The notes under the pieces: model-generated
Databases searched by the model: none
What the model was told of the DNA's origin: nothing
The model's input: the letters and a program-made list of their open reading frames with translations, nothing else
Program-made: the position numbers and the translations under genes
Part shown: one piece after another, positions 57,245 to 63,766 of the stretch
Layout: every line of letters starts with the position of its first letter
How positions within the stretch are numbered: the first letter of the stretch is position 1
Assembly: GCF_030268685.1 (NCBI RefSeq)
Contig: NZ_BSRQ01000028.1
Coordinates: forward strand, 55,504 to 119,503
DNA from: Microtetraspora sp. NBRC 13810
GTDB taxonomy: Bacteria; Actinomycetota; Actinomycetes; Streptosporangiales; Streptosporangiaceae
Direction: 5' to 3'
Length of the DNA: 64,000 nucleotides

Positions 57245-58372
57245 GTGAATCCTGCGATCGCCGCCCGTATCCCGCTGGTCTGCCGGCCCAAGCCTCCCGG
57301 GTTTCCACTGGAGAGGCGCATTGCAGAGCTCACCGCGCTGACCGTCGAAACGCCCGGCGCGGGCCACTCTCAGCGGGTGGCCCGCGCAAGCGGTGTCCTC
57401 AACTTCGCCGCCCTCATCGCCTCCGACAGTGGAATGCCCGACCTGGCCGCCGAACTGTGCTGGCGGCAGTACAAGATCTTCGCCGAGGCCGAGGGCCTCG
57501 GCCAGGACATTGCCGTGATGTCACTGATGCCGCTGGTGAACATCGCCCGGCTCCTGATCCGCGAAGGGGACGGCACCGCCGCCTTCACGGTGCTTCAGCA
57601 GCTGTACCGGGCCGCCGAGCAACGCGGCGCCACCGTAATCCGCGATCACGACGTCGACCTGTCGCCGTTGATCCGGACCGTCGCAGACCACCGTAAGATC
57701 TGCACGGAGCTGTGGGTTACTCTGCTGGTCGACGGCGCCAGAGCCCTCGCGAGCGTTGGCCGTTGGACTGAGGCAGCCGAATCCATGGCCGCGCACCGCG
57801 GCGTTGGTCAGCGACTTCTCGACGGCCGCCAGATCACGATCATGTCGCTGGTGGAACAGGACCGGCCGCAGAAAGCCGCCGCCATGATCGACTCCAGCGT
57901 CCCCGCAGAGCCCTGGGAGAACGCCGTCGCCGCCATCTTGCGCATCTACTGCCGTCCTCCGGCCTCGGCGGCATCACAAGACGAACTAGACCATGCGGCG
58001 CGGAAAGCACTCACGTTGATCGCCGATCCTGAACCGATGACCGCAGCGTTCCGGACTCGGCTCGGCCTGACCGTGCTCGACCTGACTGCCGACCGGCCCA
58101 CCCCACACGACTTCACCCTGCGGTCCGCCGTCATCGGCGTGGCCTGCTCGGACGCCTACGCTGCCCGAAACGTCCTCGGGCACCACGGGATGCGCTCCCG
58201 CATGACCCCACAGCAGGAGCAGGAAGTCGCTGGCGTGCTCACCGCCTCGGGGTTCGGCGCCGGACACCTCCCAGCAACTCACCTGGATGCCCTCACCGCC
58301 GCAATCAGTCAAGGCGAGGACAGCCTGCGCACCCTGCTCGGCACGCCCGCGCTCCAGAGCGACCCTGCGTGA
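57245..58372 (+). CDS. Unrecognised helical protein of the lanthipeptide operon
   Basis: A 375-residue soluble protein I do not recognise. It is mostly alpha-helical with Ala/Leu-rich segments of about 35 residues that resemble TPR-type repeats (for example SGMPDLAAELCWRQYKIFAEAEGL, GTAAFTVLQQLYRAAEQRG, VDGARALASVGRWTEAAESMAAHRG). No membrane segment or signal peptide. It starts at GTG 57245, 11 bases after the methyltransferase stop, with GAAGGGAGCAG, so it is surely part of the operon. It may be a scaffold or sensor for the biosynthetic complex; that is a guess. Confidence 0.8.
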   Translation: MNPAIAARIPLVCRPKPPGFPLERRIAELTALTVETPGAGHSQRVARASGVLNFAALIASDSGMPDLAAELCWRQYKIFAEAEGLGQDIAVMSLMPLVNIARLLIREGDGTAAFTVLQQLYRAAEQRGATVIRDHDVDLSPLIRTVADHRKICTELWVTLLVDGARALASVGRWTEAAESMAAHRGVGQRLLDGRQITIMSLVEQDRPQKAAAMIDSSVPAEPWENAVAAILRIYCRPPASAASQDELDHAARKALTLIADPEPMTAAFRTRLGLTVLDLTADRPTPHDFTLRSAVIGVACSDAYAARNVLGHHGMRSRMTPQQEQEVAGVLTASGFGAGHLPATHLDALTAAISQGEDSLRTLLGTPALQSDPA

Positions 58373-58409
58373 CGCCGCACCGCGCGCCGGGCGTCTCAGT
58401 CGAAGGGGA

Positions 58410-58604
58410 TCACCCGCGCCCTGTTTGGAGCTGGTCGGCGCCGCCTGATCCGGCGGCCCACGGCGGGGTGGTCGGCATCGCGCCGCACCAGCAGGTGCCG
58501 ATGCAGAGCTCCCGCCCGGCCAAGGCGGACGCGACCGGGTCGAGATCGAACACCAGCCGGTTGGCCGTGGAGTCCACAGCCGGGTCGTCGATGTAGTACG
58601 TCAT
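58410..58604 (-). CDS. Small Cys-rich protein with an FDLD motif (possible second FxLD-type peptide)
   Basis: A 64-residue product. Residues 19-22 are F-D-L-D, the FxLD pattern, followed by a C-terminal part with C34, C38, C40 (CIGTCWCG) and T37, T45, T46, S53, T61. Its ATG overlaps the stop of the upstream 206-residue gene (ATGA), so it is the last gene of a minus-strand operon convergent with the lanthipeptide operon. It could be a RiPP precursor, a small metal-binding protein, or a shortened remnant: a frame change after CWCGA would give a different basic ending. Confidence 0.5.
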   Translation of the reverse strand: MTYYIDDPAVDSTANRLVFDLDPVASALAGRELCIGTCWCGAMPTTPPWAAGSGGADQLQTGRG

Positions 58605-59221
58605 CGGCCGTCGCCCCCGATTGTCCACCCGGCAGGGAGGAACTGCTCGACCTCGGCGAGGAACACCACCACGGCATCGACCGGGTTGTGCTCGTGGTGG
58701 CCGAAGGCTACGACGGTCCGGTCTCTGTGCTTGGACAGGCGTCGCATCATGCCGGTGCGGGTCGCCGCCCTGTAGATGCGTTGCCGCACGTCGACGTCGG
58801 CCGCGAACGCTTCCCTGTCGGCGGGGCCGGGCCGGGGCGGCGAGGTGATGCTGACGTGCTTCCAGCCCTGGGCGATCTCGGAGGCCTCGGCCAGCAACTC
58901 GACCTCGCGTTCCTGTCGGGCGATCTCCTGCACGCGGACGTGGGCGGGTTCGGGCCGCCACGTCGGGGTCACCCGCCAGGCCACGGACCAGCGGGCGACG
59001 GCCTGGACGGCGGCCTCCACCGTTCCCGGTGCGACCGGCGGCAGCAGGGCGAGGGTGGTCACCCTGTCCTCGTGCAGGTGCGTCATCGTAGCCGGGTGCA
59101 ACTTCTCGACATCGCGAGTGGCCATGACGAGCCAGTGACGCGAGTCCTCATCGAGCTCGTCGTGCCAGATGGTGAGGGGCACCGCCCCGTCCGGGACGGG
59201 GCGGTAGTAGGAGCGGCTCAT
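58601..59221 (-). CDS. Hypothetical protein, 206 residues
   Basis: No family recognised. It begins MSRSYYRPVPDGAVPLTIW, carries an acidic, aromatic N-terminal half, a conserved-looking VQEIARQEREVELLAEASEIAQGW helix, and ends with VAFGHHEHNPVDAVVVFLAEVEQF. No signal peptide or membrane segment. Its start overlaps the stop of the 84-residue gene upstream by one base (TGATG), and its stop overlaps the start of the next small gene, so the three are translationally coupled. No good ribosome site of its own. Confidence 0.65.
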   Translation of the reverse strand: MSRSYYRPVPDGAVPLTIWHDELDEDSRHWLVMATRDVEKLHPATMTHLHEDRVTTLALLPPVAPGTVEAAVQAVARWSVAWRVTPTWRPEPAHVRVQEIARQEREVELLAEASEIAQGWKHVSITSPPRPGPADREAFAADVDVRQRIYRAATRTGMMRRLSKHRDRTVVAFGHHEHNPVDAVVVFLAEVEQFLPAGWTIGGDGR

Positions 59222-59475
59222 CAGGAGGTTCCTCCGTTGCTCGCGGCGATCAGCGCCGCCTTCAGCTTGGCGAGGCGACCGGCGGCGAACCCTGGGATCT
59301 TGAGGTCCGCGTCGGTGCGGGTCTTCAGGTCGCCGATCGTGCCGACCGGTGGGTTCGCCGTTTCTGGGGGTCTGAAGAGGTGCCAGGACACGCCCTCCAG
59401 GTCCCTGATCCGGTGGTCGTCGGGCAGGCCGGACGCGGTGGCCACGTCGGCGATGCCGTTCGTGGGGGTGCTCAT
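59221..59475 (-). CDS. Small helix-hairpin-helix-like protein (resembles RNAP alpha CTD)
   Basis: An 84-residue protein. Residues about 20-78 read like an alpha-CTD/HhH fold: RDLEGVSWHLF, VGTIGDLKTRTDADLKIPGFAAGRLAKLKAAL. The same pattern (a 'TVGDLL... L... NFGxKSLxEI' order) mediates DNA or RNA-polymerase contacts in the alpha subunit. The role here is unknown. ATG 59475 has GGTGGAA upstream; it heads the three-gene minus-strand operon. Confidence 0.6.
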   Translation of the reverse strand: MSTPTNGIADVATASGLPDDHRIRDLEGVSWHLFRPPETANPPVGTIGDLKTRTDADLKIPGFAAGRLAKLKAALIAASNGGTS

Positions 59476-59874
59476 GCTTCCACCTGTCTAGAGGCGATGA
59501 GGGCGTTGAGGCTACCGGGCGCTCACCGATCACCCGGCCAGCACGCCGCAGAGCACGACCAGTGGAGCGGCCTGACCGCACGGCGTGGGTATGTGGCGCC
59601 TCTGCGGCGCGGTCGCGGCCCAGACCGCCGGCCCGCCTGCAGGACTGGGCGCGTACGGAACGCCCGCGGGGGAGCCTGCGCGCCGCGCCGGCCGCCACCG
59701 TGGCGGTCGGGTGCCGCAGGTCCGTACCGGGCGTTGACGCGCCCGACCGGCTGAAGCCGGGCCTCGGCCGCTGGAAGGTCGTGCCTGTCGCGCTGTGGGG
59801 CGGCTGAGCGCTGGCCCGGCCCGGGCACGCTGCAGAAGCGGGCACCGGCATGCCGTACACGAGCGCCAACGAGG

Positions 59875-60457
59875 TCATGCCGGCCTCCGCCGACCGGAAG
59901 CCGCCGCCGCCTTACGCCGTTCCCCAGGAGGCAGCGCGGAGACCAGCTCCTTACGCAGCCGCGACGCCTGAGAGTGGTCGGCACCCGCCCGGTTGGCAAG
60001 GTCGGTCACTGTCGGGTAGTCACCCAGCTGCCGCCGGGCTTCCCAGAAGTCCCGCATCACCTTGGTCTTCGGCGCGTCGGCGTGGGGCGGGTCAGGCGGT
60101 GTGACCGACTCCGTGTTCACGTCCTCAGTCACCTTGTCGCGAACGCGTAGGCTTCGCGCGCACGCCGAGATGATCTCCGCCATGGTCGGCGACGTGCCCC
60201 GCTTCGTGACCGGTGTCGTGACTCCGTGCGTGACACCGTTCGTGCTCACATTGGGTGTCACGGTGAGGGGCACACGCTGGCCGGTGCGCTCGGCGACGAG
60301 GTCGGCCGCGAGCATCTCGATGATCGCGCGCGCGTCGGCGTCCCGGGTGGCGAGAACGGCTTCGGTCTGGCGGCGAGTCTCCTCGATGAGCGTGCCGATC
60401 TGGCTGTCACCGGCGCCGGTGATGGCCGGGTGGTCGAGCGTGCTCCAGGGGGCGATC
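59875..60457 (-). pseudogene. Remnant of a helical/HTH-containing element protein
   Basis: The minus-strand frame reads STLDHPAITG, IGTLIEETRRQTEAVLATRDADARAII and then a Thr-rich spacer, ending with a possible HTH, YPTVTDLANRAGADHSQASRLRKELV, and a basic tail. It has no convincing start: the frame is cut by a TAG at 60458-60460, while similar-looking sequence (VSRGLADPGDVRTEIQ) continues upstream. An internal ATG at 60315 could still yield 146 residues. It is probably part of a degraded mobile element; function unknown. Confidence 0.45.
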
Positions 60458-60758
60458 TACTGGATCTCCGTTCTCACGTCCCCAGGATCGGCCAAACCCC
60501 TGGACACATCCGCTACCACCCTTAACTTTCCGGCATTGCGGCTAACCCCCCTTCTCCTGCCCTTCCTCGACAACGCCCTGGTCCGCCGCCGGGAGGAGCG
60601 GGTCAAGATGCAGCGCCCGCAGCGAAGCGAGGACGAACGATCTTGACGCGAGACGAGCAGCGGCCATCGTCACAGCGTCGAGGAAGAGCACTGCACTGAT
60701 GGCGCCAGCGGGTGACAAGATCGCGCAATCCGCCACAAGCTGTTGCATGCACTCTCGG

Positions 60759-60795
60759 CAACTAGTTGCAAGATTGGCAACTAGTTGTCTAGATT
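60759..60795 (+). promoter_or_regulatory. Promoter with two identical palindromic operators
   Basis: CAACTAGTTG occurs at 60759-60768 and 60778-60787, each a perfect 10-bp palindrome, 19 bases apart and each preceded by GG. Between and around them lie TTGCAA (60766-60771) and TAGATT (60790-60795), a good -35/-10 pair with an 18-base spacer. The predicted transcript starts at or beside the ATG at 60802. Binding of the winged-helix protein encoded downstream would block this promoter. Confidence 0.75.
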
Positions 60796-60801
60796 GAACC
60801 C

Positions 60802-61212
60802 ATGATGAAACGTGATGCGGCCGCGGCACTCGCTCATGCGGACGGACTGGGCGCGAAGGTCCGTCAACGCTCGCTGTGGTACGTGCGGTTTCTCGTCCTC
60901 TACAGCGTCGCCGCGTTCTTCGTGGTGCTCGTGATCGGTCTGAATCCAGGTCCCGTGGGCGCCATCGCCTCGATGGCCATCTGGGCCCCGGCGCTCACAG
61001 CATTGTCGGTCTATGCGTTCAAGCAGCCGGTGACCAGGGCCGGATTCACCCGGCGCCACCTTTTGATCATCGGTAGCTGGACGGCCCTCTACCTGGCGGT
61101 CCTGTTTCCCGGAACTACGTGGTTCGGAGGCAACCTCGCCTGGTGGCTTCCCGGCGCGCTCGTGGTGGCCCTTCCCGGGCTCATCGGCGCCTACGTCGAG
61201 GTCCGGCGATGA
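60802..61212 (+). CDS. Small polytopic membrane protein
   Basis: A 136-residue protein with four hydrophobic segments at about 26-47, 53-70, 81-98 and 108-131 and a short basic N-terminus (MMKRDAAAALAHADGLGAKVRQRS). No family recognised. It has no ribosome site and starts 7 bases after a -10 element, so the mRNA is probably leaderless. Its TGA overlaps the ATG of the regulator gene. Membrane protein plus winged-helix regulator pairs of this size are common in actinomycetes. Confidence 0.72.
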   Translation: MMKRDAAAALAHADGLGAKVRQRSLWYVRFLVLYSVAAFFVVLVIGLNPGPVGAIASMAIWAPALTALSVYAFKQPVTRAGFTRRHLLIIGSWTALYLAVLFPGTTWFGGNLAWWLPGALVVALPGLIGAYVEVRR

Positions 61213-61505
61213 GCCATCCGCGCCACCAGCTCGACGAAGTCATCCACTCGCCGGTCCGTTTCGCGATCGTCGCGGCTCTCGCCGCGGCGGAGAAGGCCGA
61301 GTTCCGCTACATCCGCGACCTCGTCGAGATCGAAACTTCCGCGCTCTCGAAACAGGTCACCATCCTGGAGGCCGCCGGCTACGTGAAAGCCACCAAGGGA
61401 TACGTCGGCAAACGCCCCCGCACTTGGCTCAGCATCACCGGCGAAGGGCGGGCGGCCTTCGCCACCCACTGCGCAGCACTCCGCAAGATGGTCGAGGGCG
61501 TGTAG
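61209..61505 (+). CDS. Winged-helix transcriptional regulator (HTH_34/MarR-like)
   Basis: A 98-residue single-domain regulator: DEVIHSPVRFAIVAALAAAEKAEFRYIRDLVEIETSALSKQVTILEAAGYVKATKGYVGKRPRTWLSITGEGRAAF, the pattern of PF13601-type winged-helix proteins (recognition helix SALSKQVTILEAAGYV, wing KRPRTWL). Coupled to the membrane-protein gene by ATGA overlap. It probably represses its own operon through the twin palindromes at 60759-60787. Confidence 0.85.
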   Translation: MSHPRHQLDEVIHSPVRFAIVAALAAAEKAEFRYIRDLVEIETSALSKQVTILEAAGYVKATKGYVGKRPRTWLSITGEGRAAFATHCAALRKMVEGV

Positions 61506-61556
61506 CTGTTCGAGCCTCTGGGGTGCTGCTACTTCTCACCGACACGCCGTGCCGGA

Positions 61557-61877
61557 TCAGCCCTCAAGTGCTGTCCAAACTAACCAGCAAACGCTGCTGC
61601 TACTCACCGGCAAAATCAGGCGGGTGTTCTGCTCCCACAGGCCAGGAGACGCTGCGATTGCGGCGGCGACGAGCTCGTCCCGGCCGGCAGTCCGCTCCCA
61701 TGCCTGGAGCAGGATGGAGTGGCGCGCGGTACGCAGAGAGATGCCGACGCGCCGGGCCTCCTGGATTGCGCGATCCGACAGACGGAACCCCTGCGGATCG
61801 GCCAGCGCTGCGCGGACGAGCAGTTCGTGTTCGGTCAACTGCTCAGCGCTTCGAGTGGTGGCGGGAGTAGCCGTCAT
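61557..61877 (-). CDS. Hypothetical protein, 106 residues
   Basis: No family recognised. It starts at ATG 61877, overlapping the stop of the HATPase gene (ATGA), and contains a helical section (TEHELLVRAALADPQGFRLSDRAIQEARRVGISLRTARHSILLQAWE). It ends in a hydrophobic stretch (SSSSVCWLVWTALEG). It is the last gene of a three-gene minus-strand operon. Confidence 0.6.
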   Translation of the reverse strand: MTATPATTRSAEQLTEHELLVRAALADPQGFRLSDRAIQEARRVGISLRTARHSILLQAWERTAGRDELVAAAIAASPGLWEQNTRLILPVSSSSVCWLVWTALEG

Positions 61878-62302
61878 GTCGCCGGCCTGGGGGGCGGGAT
61901 GTCCCACTGGGCCCAGACGGTCTTTCCGCCGTCCAGCTCGGGCTTCACGCCCCACTCATGTGTGTATGCCTCGACAATTTGCAGGCCCCGCCCGCCCTCG
62001 TCTTCGAGGGTGGCTGTCCCGGCAGGCAGGTTCCAGGCCGGGCTGCTGTCGGCCACCTGGACCCGCAGGAACCGGCCGCTGCGGATCATGGTTACCGCGA
62101 TGGGGGCGCAGCCGTGTAAGACGGCGTTGGTCACCAGCTCGCTCACGGTGGTCGTGACCTCCGTGTGTAACTCCTCCAGGTGCCACATGGTGAGGAATTG
62201 GGCGACGAGGTGGCGGGCCTCGCCTACGGCCGTGGGATCGGCGGGAGCAGACCAGGCTGCTGTGGCGGGGTCCGCTGCACCCCACCAGACCGTCGAGGTC
62301 AC
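61874..62302 (-). CDS. Anti-sigma-type ATP-binding protein (HATPase_c, SpoIIAB/RsbW-like)
   Basis: A 142-residue GHKL ATPase. The N box is VSELVTNAVLHG (residues about 50-61), the G1-like region RVQVADSSPAWNLP and the G2 region EDEGGRGLQIVEAYTHEWGVKPELDGGKTVWAQW. These stand-alone ATPases are very frequent in streptomycetes and relatives next to DUF397/HTH genes. Partners are unknown. The GTG at 62302 overlaps the stop of the upstream 65-residue gene (GTGA). Confidence 0.9.
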   Translation of the reverse strand: MTSTVWWGAADPATAAWSAPADPTAVGEARHLVAQFLTMWHLEELHTEVTTTVSELVTNAVLHGCAPIAVTMIRSGRFLRVQVADSSPAWNLPAGTATLEDEGGRGLQIVEAYTHEWGVKPELDGGKTVWAQWDIPPPRPAT

Positions 62303-62496
62303 GTGATCAGTCCCGAGGTGGCGGGCAGCTTGGCCGCGAGGTCGAGGGCCTGGTGAAGGTCCTCGATGCTGTCGGCTGCTATGGCCACGGCGGTCTGTTT
62401 GTGCATGGCCCACCAGCGCGGGCCCAGGTGCCAGATCAGCCAGCCGGGGCAGGCTTCGCGTACTTCGTCGGCCCGGCTCGGGTGCGTGATAGTCAT
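62299..62496 (-). CDS. Hypothetical protein, 65 residues
   Basis: A small Trp-rich protein (CPGWLIWHLGPRWWAMHK) followed by a helical end (SIEDLHQALDLAAKL). No family recognised. First gene of the minus-strand operon, coupled to the HATPase gene; divergent from the HTH regulator gene. Confidence 0.6.
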   Translation of the reverse strand: MTITHPSRADEVREACPGWLIWHLGPRWWAMHKQTAVAIAADSIEDLHQALDLAAKLPATSGLIT

Positions 62497-62557
62497 CGTC
62501 TTCCCAACGCGCGGCAGGGGAACGGGGTTAACCTCATGGTGTCCTCAAAGACCCATG

Positions 62558-62585
62558 TTGGCAATACCTAATTTTGCAATACCGA
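62558..62585 (+). promoter_or_regulatory. Direct repeats upstream of the HTH regulator gene
   Basis: GCAATACC is repeated at 62561-62568 and 62576-62583, 15 bases apart, in an AT-richer stretch (TTGGCAATACCTAA and TTTGCAATACCGAG). It may include the promoter (TTGGCA as -35) or an operator for the divergent operons. Confidence 0.4.
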
Positions 62586-62638
62586 GAAGTGTGGATTGCG
62601 CCGGATTGGGGCCGGCGTCCCAACAGGAGGAGGAGCCG

Positions 62639-63490
62639 ATGGCCTACAGTCCGACGGTGCGCAGGAGACGCCTGTCCAACGCTCTGCTGCAGTTCCGGCT
62701 GGCCACTGGCCTCGATTCCAAGGAGGTAGCCCGCCGCCTGAAGTGGACCGCGAGCAAGGTGACCAGGATCGAGCGCAACGAGTGGAAGCTGCCCAGCGTC
62801 GGCGACGTCATGGACCTACTCGATCTGTACGAGATCGCTGACGAGGCCACCAGGAACGCCGTCATCACCCTGGCCCGAGAGGCCCGCAAGCGCGGCTGGT
62901 GGGAGGAGGAGTTCAAAGGCATTCTGGGCGGCGCCTTGGTGGGCCTGGAGTGGGAGGCAGCAGAGATCAACGCGTTCGAGACCATCCTGATCCCCGGACT
63001 TCTCCAGACGGAGGCGTACGCAGCCGCGGTCTTCCGAGGCGGGCAGGTACTCGGCGACTCCGATGTACAGCGCCACGTTGAGGCGCGTATAGCCCGGCAG
63101 CGGGTGTTGGAGCGCGAAGATCCGCCGACTCTCTGGGCGGTGATCGATGAGGCCGCGCTTCGCAAGCACGTGGGCGGCATCGCGGTGATGCGAGCACAGC
63201 TCCACCACCTGTGCCAGATGGCCGAGCGCCCGAATGTGGGCATCCAGATCCTCCCGGATGCCGTGGGGGCGCATGTGTCGATGACGGGCTCGTTCATGAT
63301 CCTCGACTATGCGGCGCAGGAGGACCCCAGCATTGTCTACGTGGAGGTTGGTACCGCTGGCGATCTTTTCCTGGAGAAGCCCGAAGATGTTGCCCAGTAC
63401 CGGCAGGACTACAGTCACCTGCGAGCATCGGCGCTGAGCGCGTCCGCCTCGGTGGCGTACATTAATGAGCTAGTCAAACATCTGAAGTAA
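62639..63490 (+). CDS. XRE-family HTH regulator with DUF5753 domain
   Basis: A 283-residue regulator. The N-terminal HTH is at about 15-70 (LSNALLQFRLATGLDSKEVARRLKWTASKVTRIERNEWKLPSVGDVMDLLDLYEI). DUF5753 fills the rest (ILIPGLLQTEAYAAAVFRG, RQRVLEREDPPTLWAVIDEAALRKHVGG, NVGIQILPDAVGAHVSMTGSFMILDY). WhiJ/AbaA-type proteins of this family regulate development and antibiotic production in streptomycetes. ATG 62639 follows CAGGAGGAGGAG. The DUF397 gene lies 16 bases downstream. Confidence 0.93.
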   Translation: MAYSPTVRRRRLSNALLQFRLATGLDSKEVARRLKWTASKVTRIERNEWKLPSVGDVMDLLDLYEIADEATRNAVITLAREARKRGWWEEEFKGILGGALVGLEWEAAEINAFETILIPGLLQTEAYAAAVFRGGQVLGDSDVQRHVEARIARQRVLEREDPPTLWAVIDEAALRKHVGGIAVMRAQLHHLCQMAERPNVGIQILPDAVGAHVSMTGSFMILDYAAQEDPSIVYVEVGTAGDLFLEKPEDVAQYRQDYSHLRASALSASASVAYINELVKHLK

Positions 63491-63506
63491 GCGAAAAGGC
63501 GAAGAC

Positions 63507-63710
63507 ATGGACCTTACCCAGTCCGACCTCACCTGGCGTAAGTCCACCCGCAGTTCGGCGCAAGGGCAGAACTGTGTCGAGGTGGCAAAGTCGCCTGGCG
63601 GGGGGCGAGCCGTACGGGATTCCAAGAACCCGACCGGCCCCATGCTGCGATTCACCGCGGCCGAGTGGGCTGCGTTCATCGGGGGTATCAAGGACGGCGA
63701 ATTCGACTAA
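63507..63710 (+). CDS. DUF397 domain-containing small protein
   Basis: A 67-residue DUF397 protein: LTWRKSTRSSAQGQNCVEVAKSPGGGRAVRDSKNPTGPMLRFTAAEWAAFIGGIKDGEF. These are the standard partners of DUF5753 HTH regulators (as in the whiJ and abaA-like loci), thought to antagonise the HTH protein. ATG 63507. Followed by a terminator. Confidence 0.95.
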   Translation: MDLTQSDLTWRKSTRSSAQGQNCVEVAKSPGGGRAVRDSKNPTGPMLRFTAAEWAAFIGGIKDGEFD

Positions 63711-63730
63711 CCGCAAGTGAGGTAAAACAG

Positions 63731-63766
63731 ACGGGCACCCGGGAGCATCCGGGGGCCCGTCTTGTT
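63731..63766 (+). terminator. Terminator after DUF397
   Basis: ACGGGC-A-CCCGG (63731-63742) pairs with CCGGG-GGCCCGT (63749-63760) across GAGCAT; CTTGTTT follows. Confidence 0.8.

Larger units (their letters stand above)
59476..60801. other. Decayed stretch without intact recognisable genes
   Basis: About 1.3 kb with long but motif-free frames. The only piece that looks like real coding DNA is the minus-strand fragment 59875-60457 listed separately. A frame coupled to its stop (ATG at 59878, ATGA overlap) continues to the start of the small operon but resembles nothing and may be a shadow. Confidence 0.5.

Noticed and set aside
59523..59999. Minus-strand 158-codon frame in the decayed stretch
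   Set aside because: Arg/Pro/Gly-rich composition, no ribosome site and no recognisable motif.
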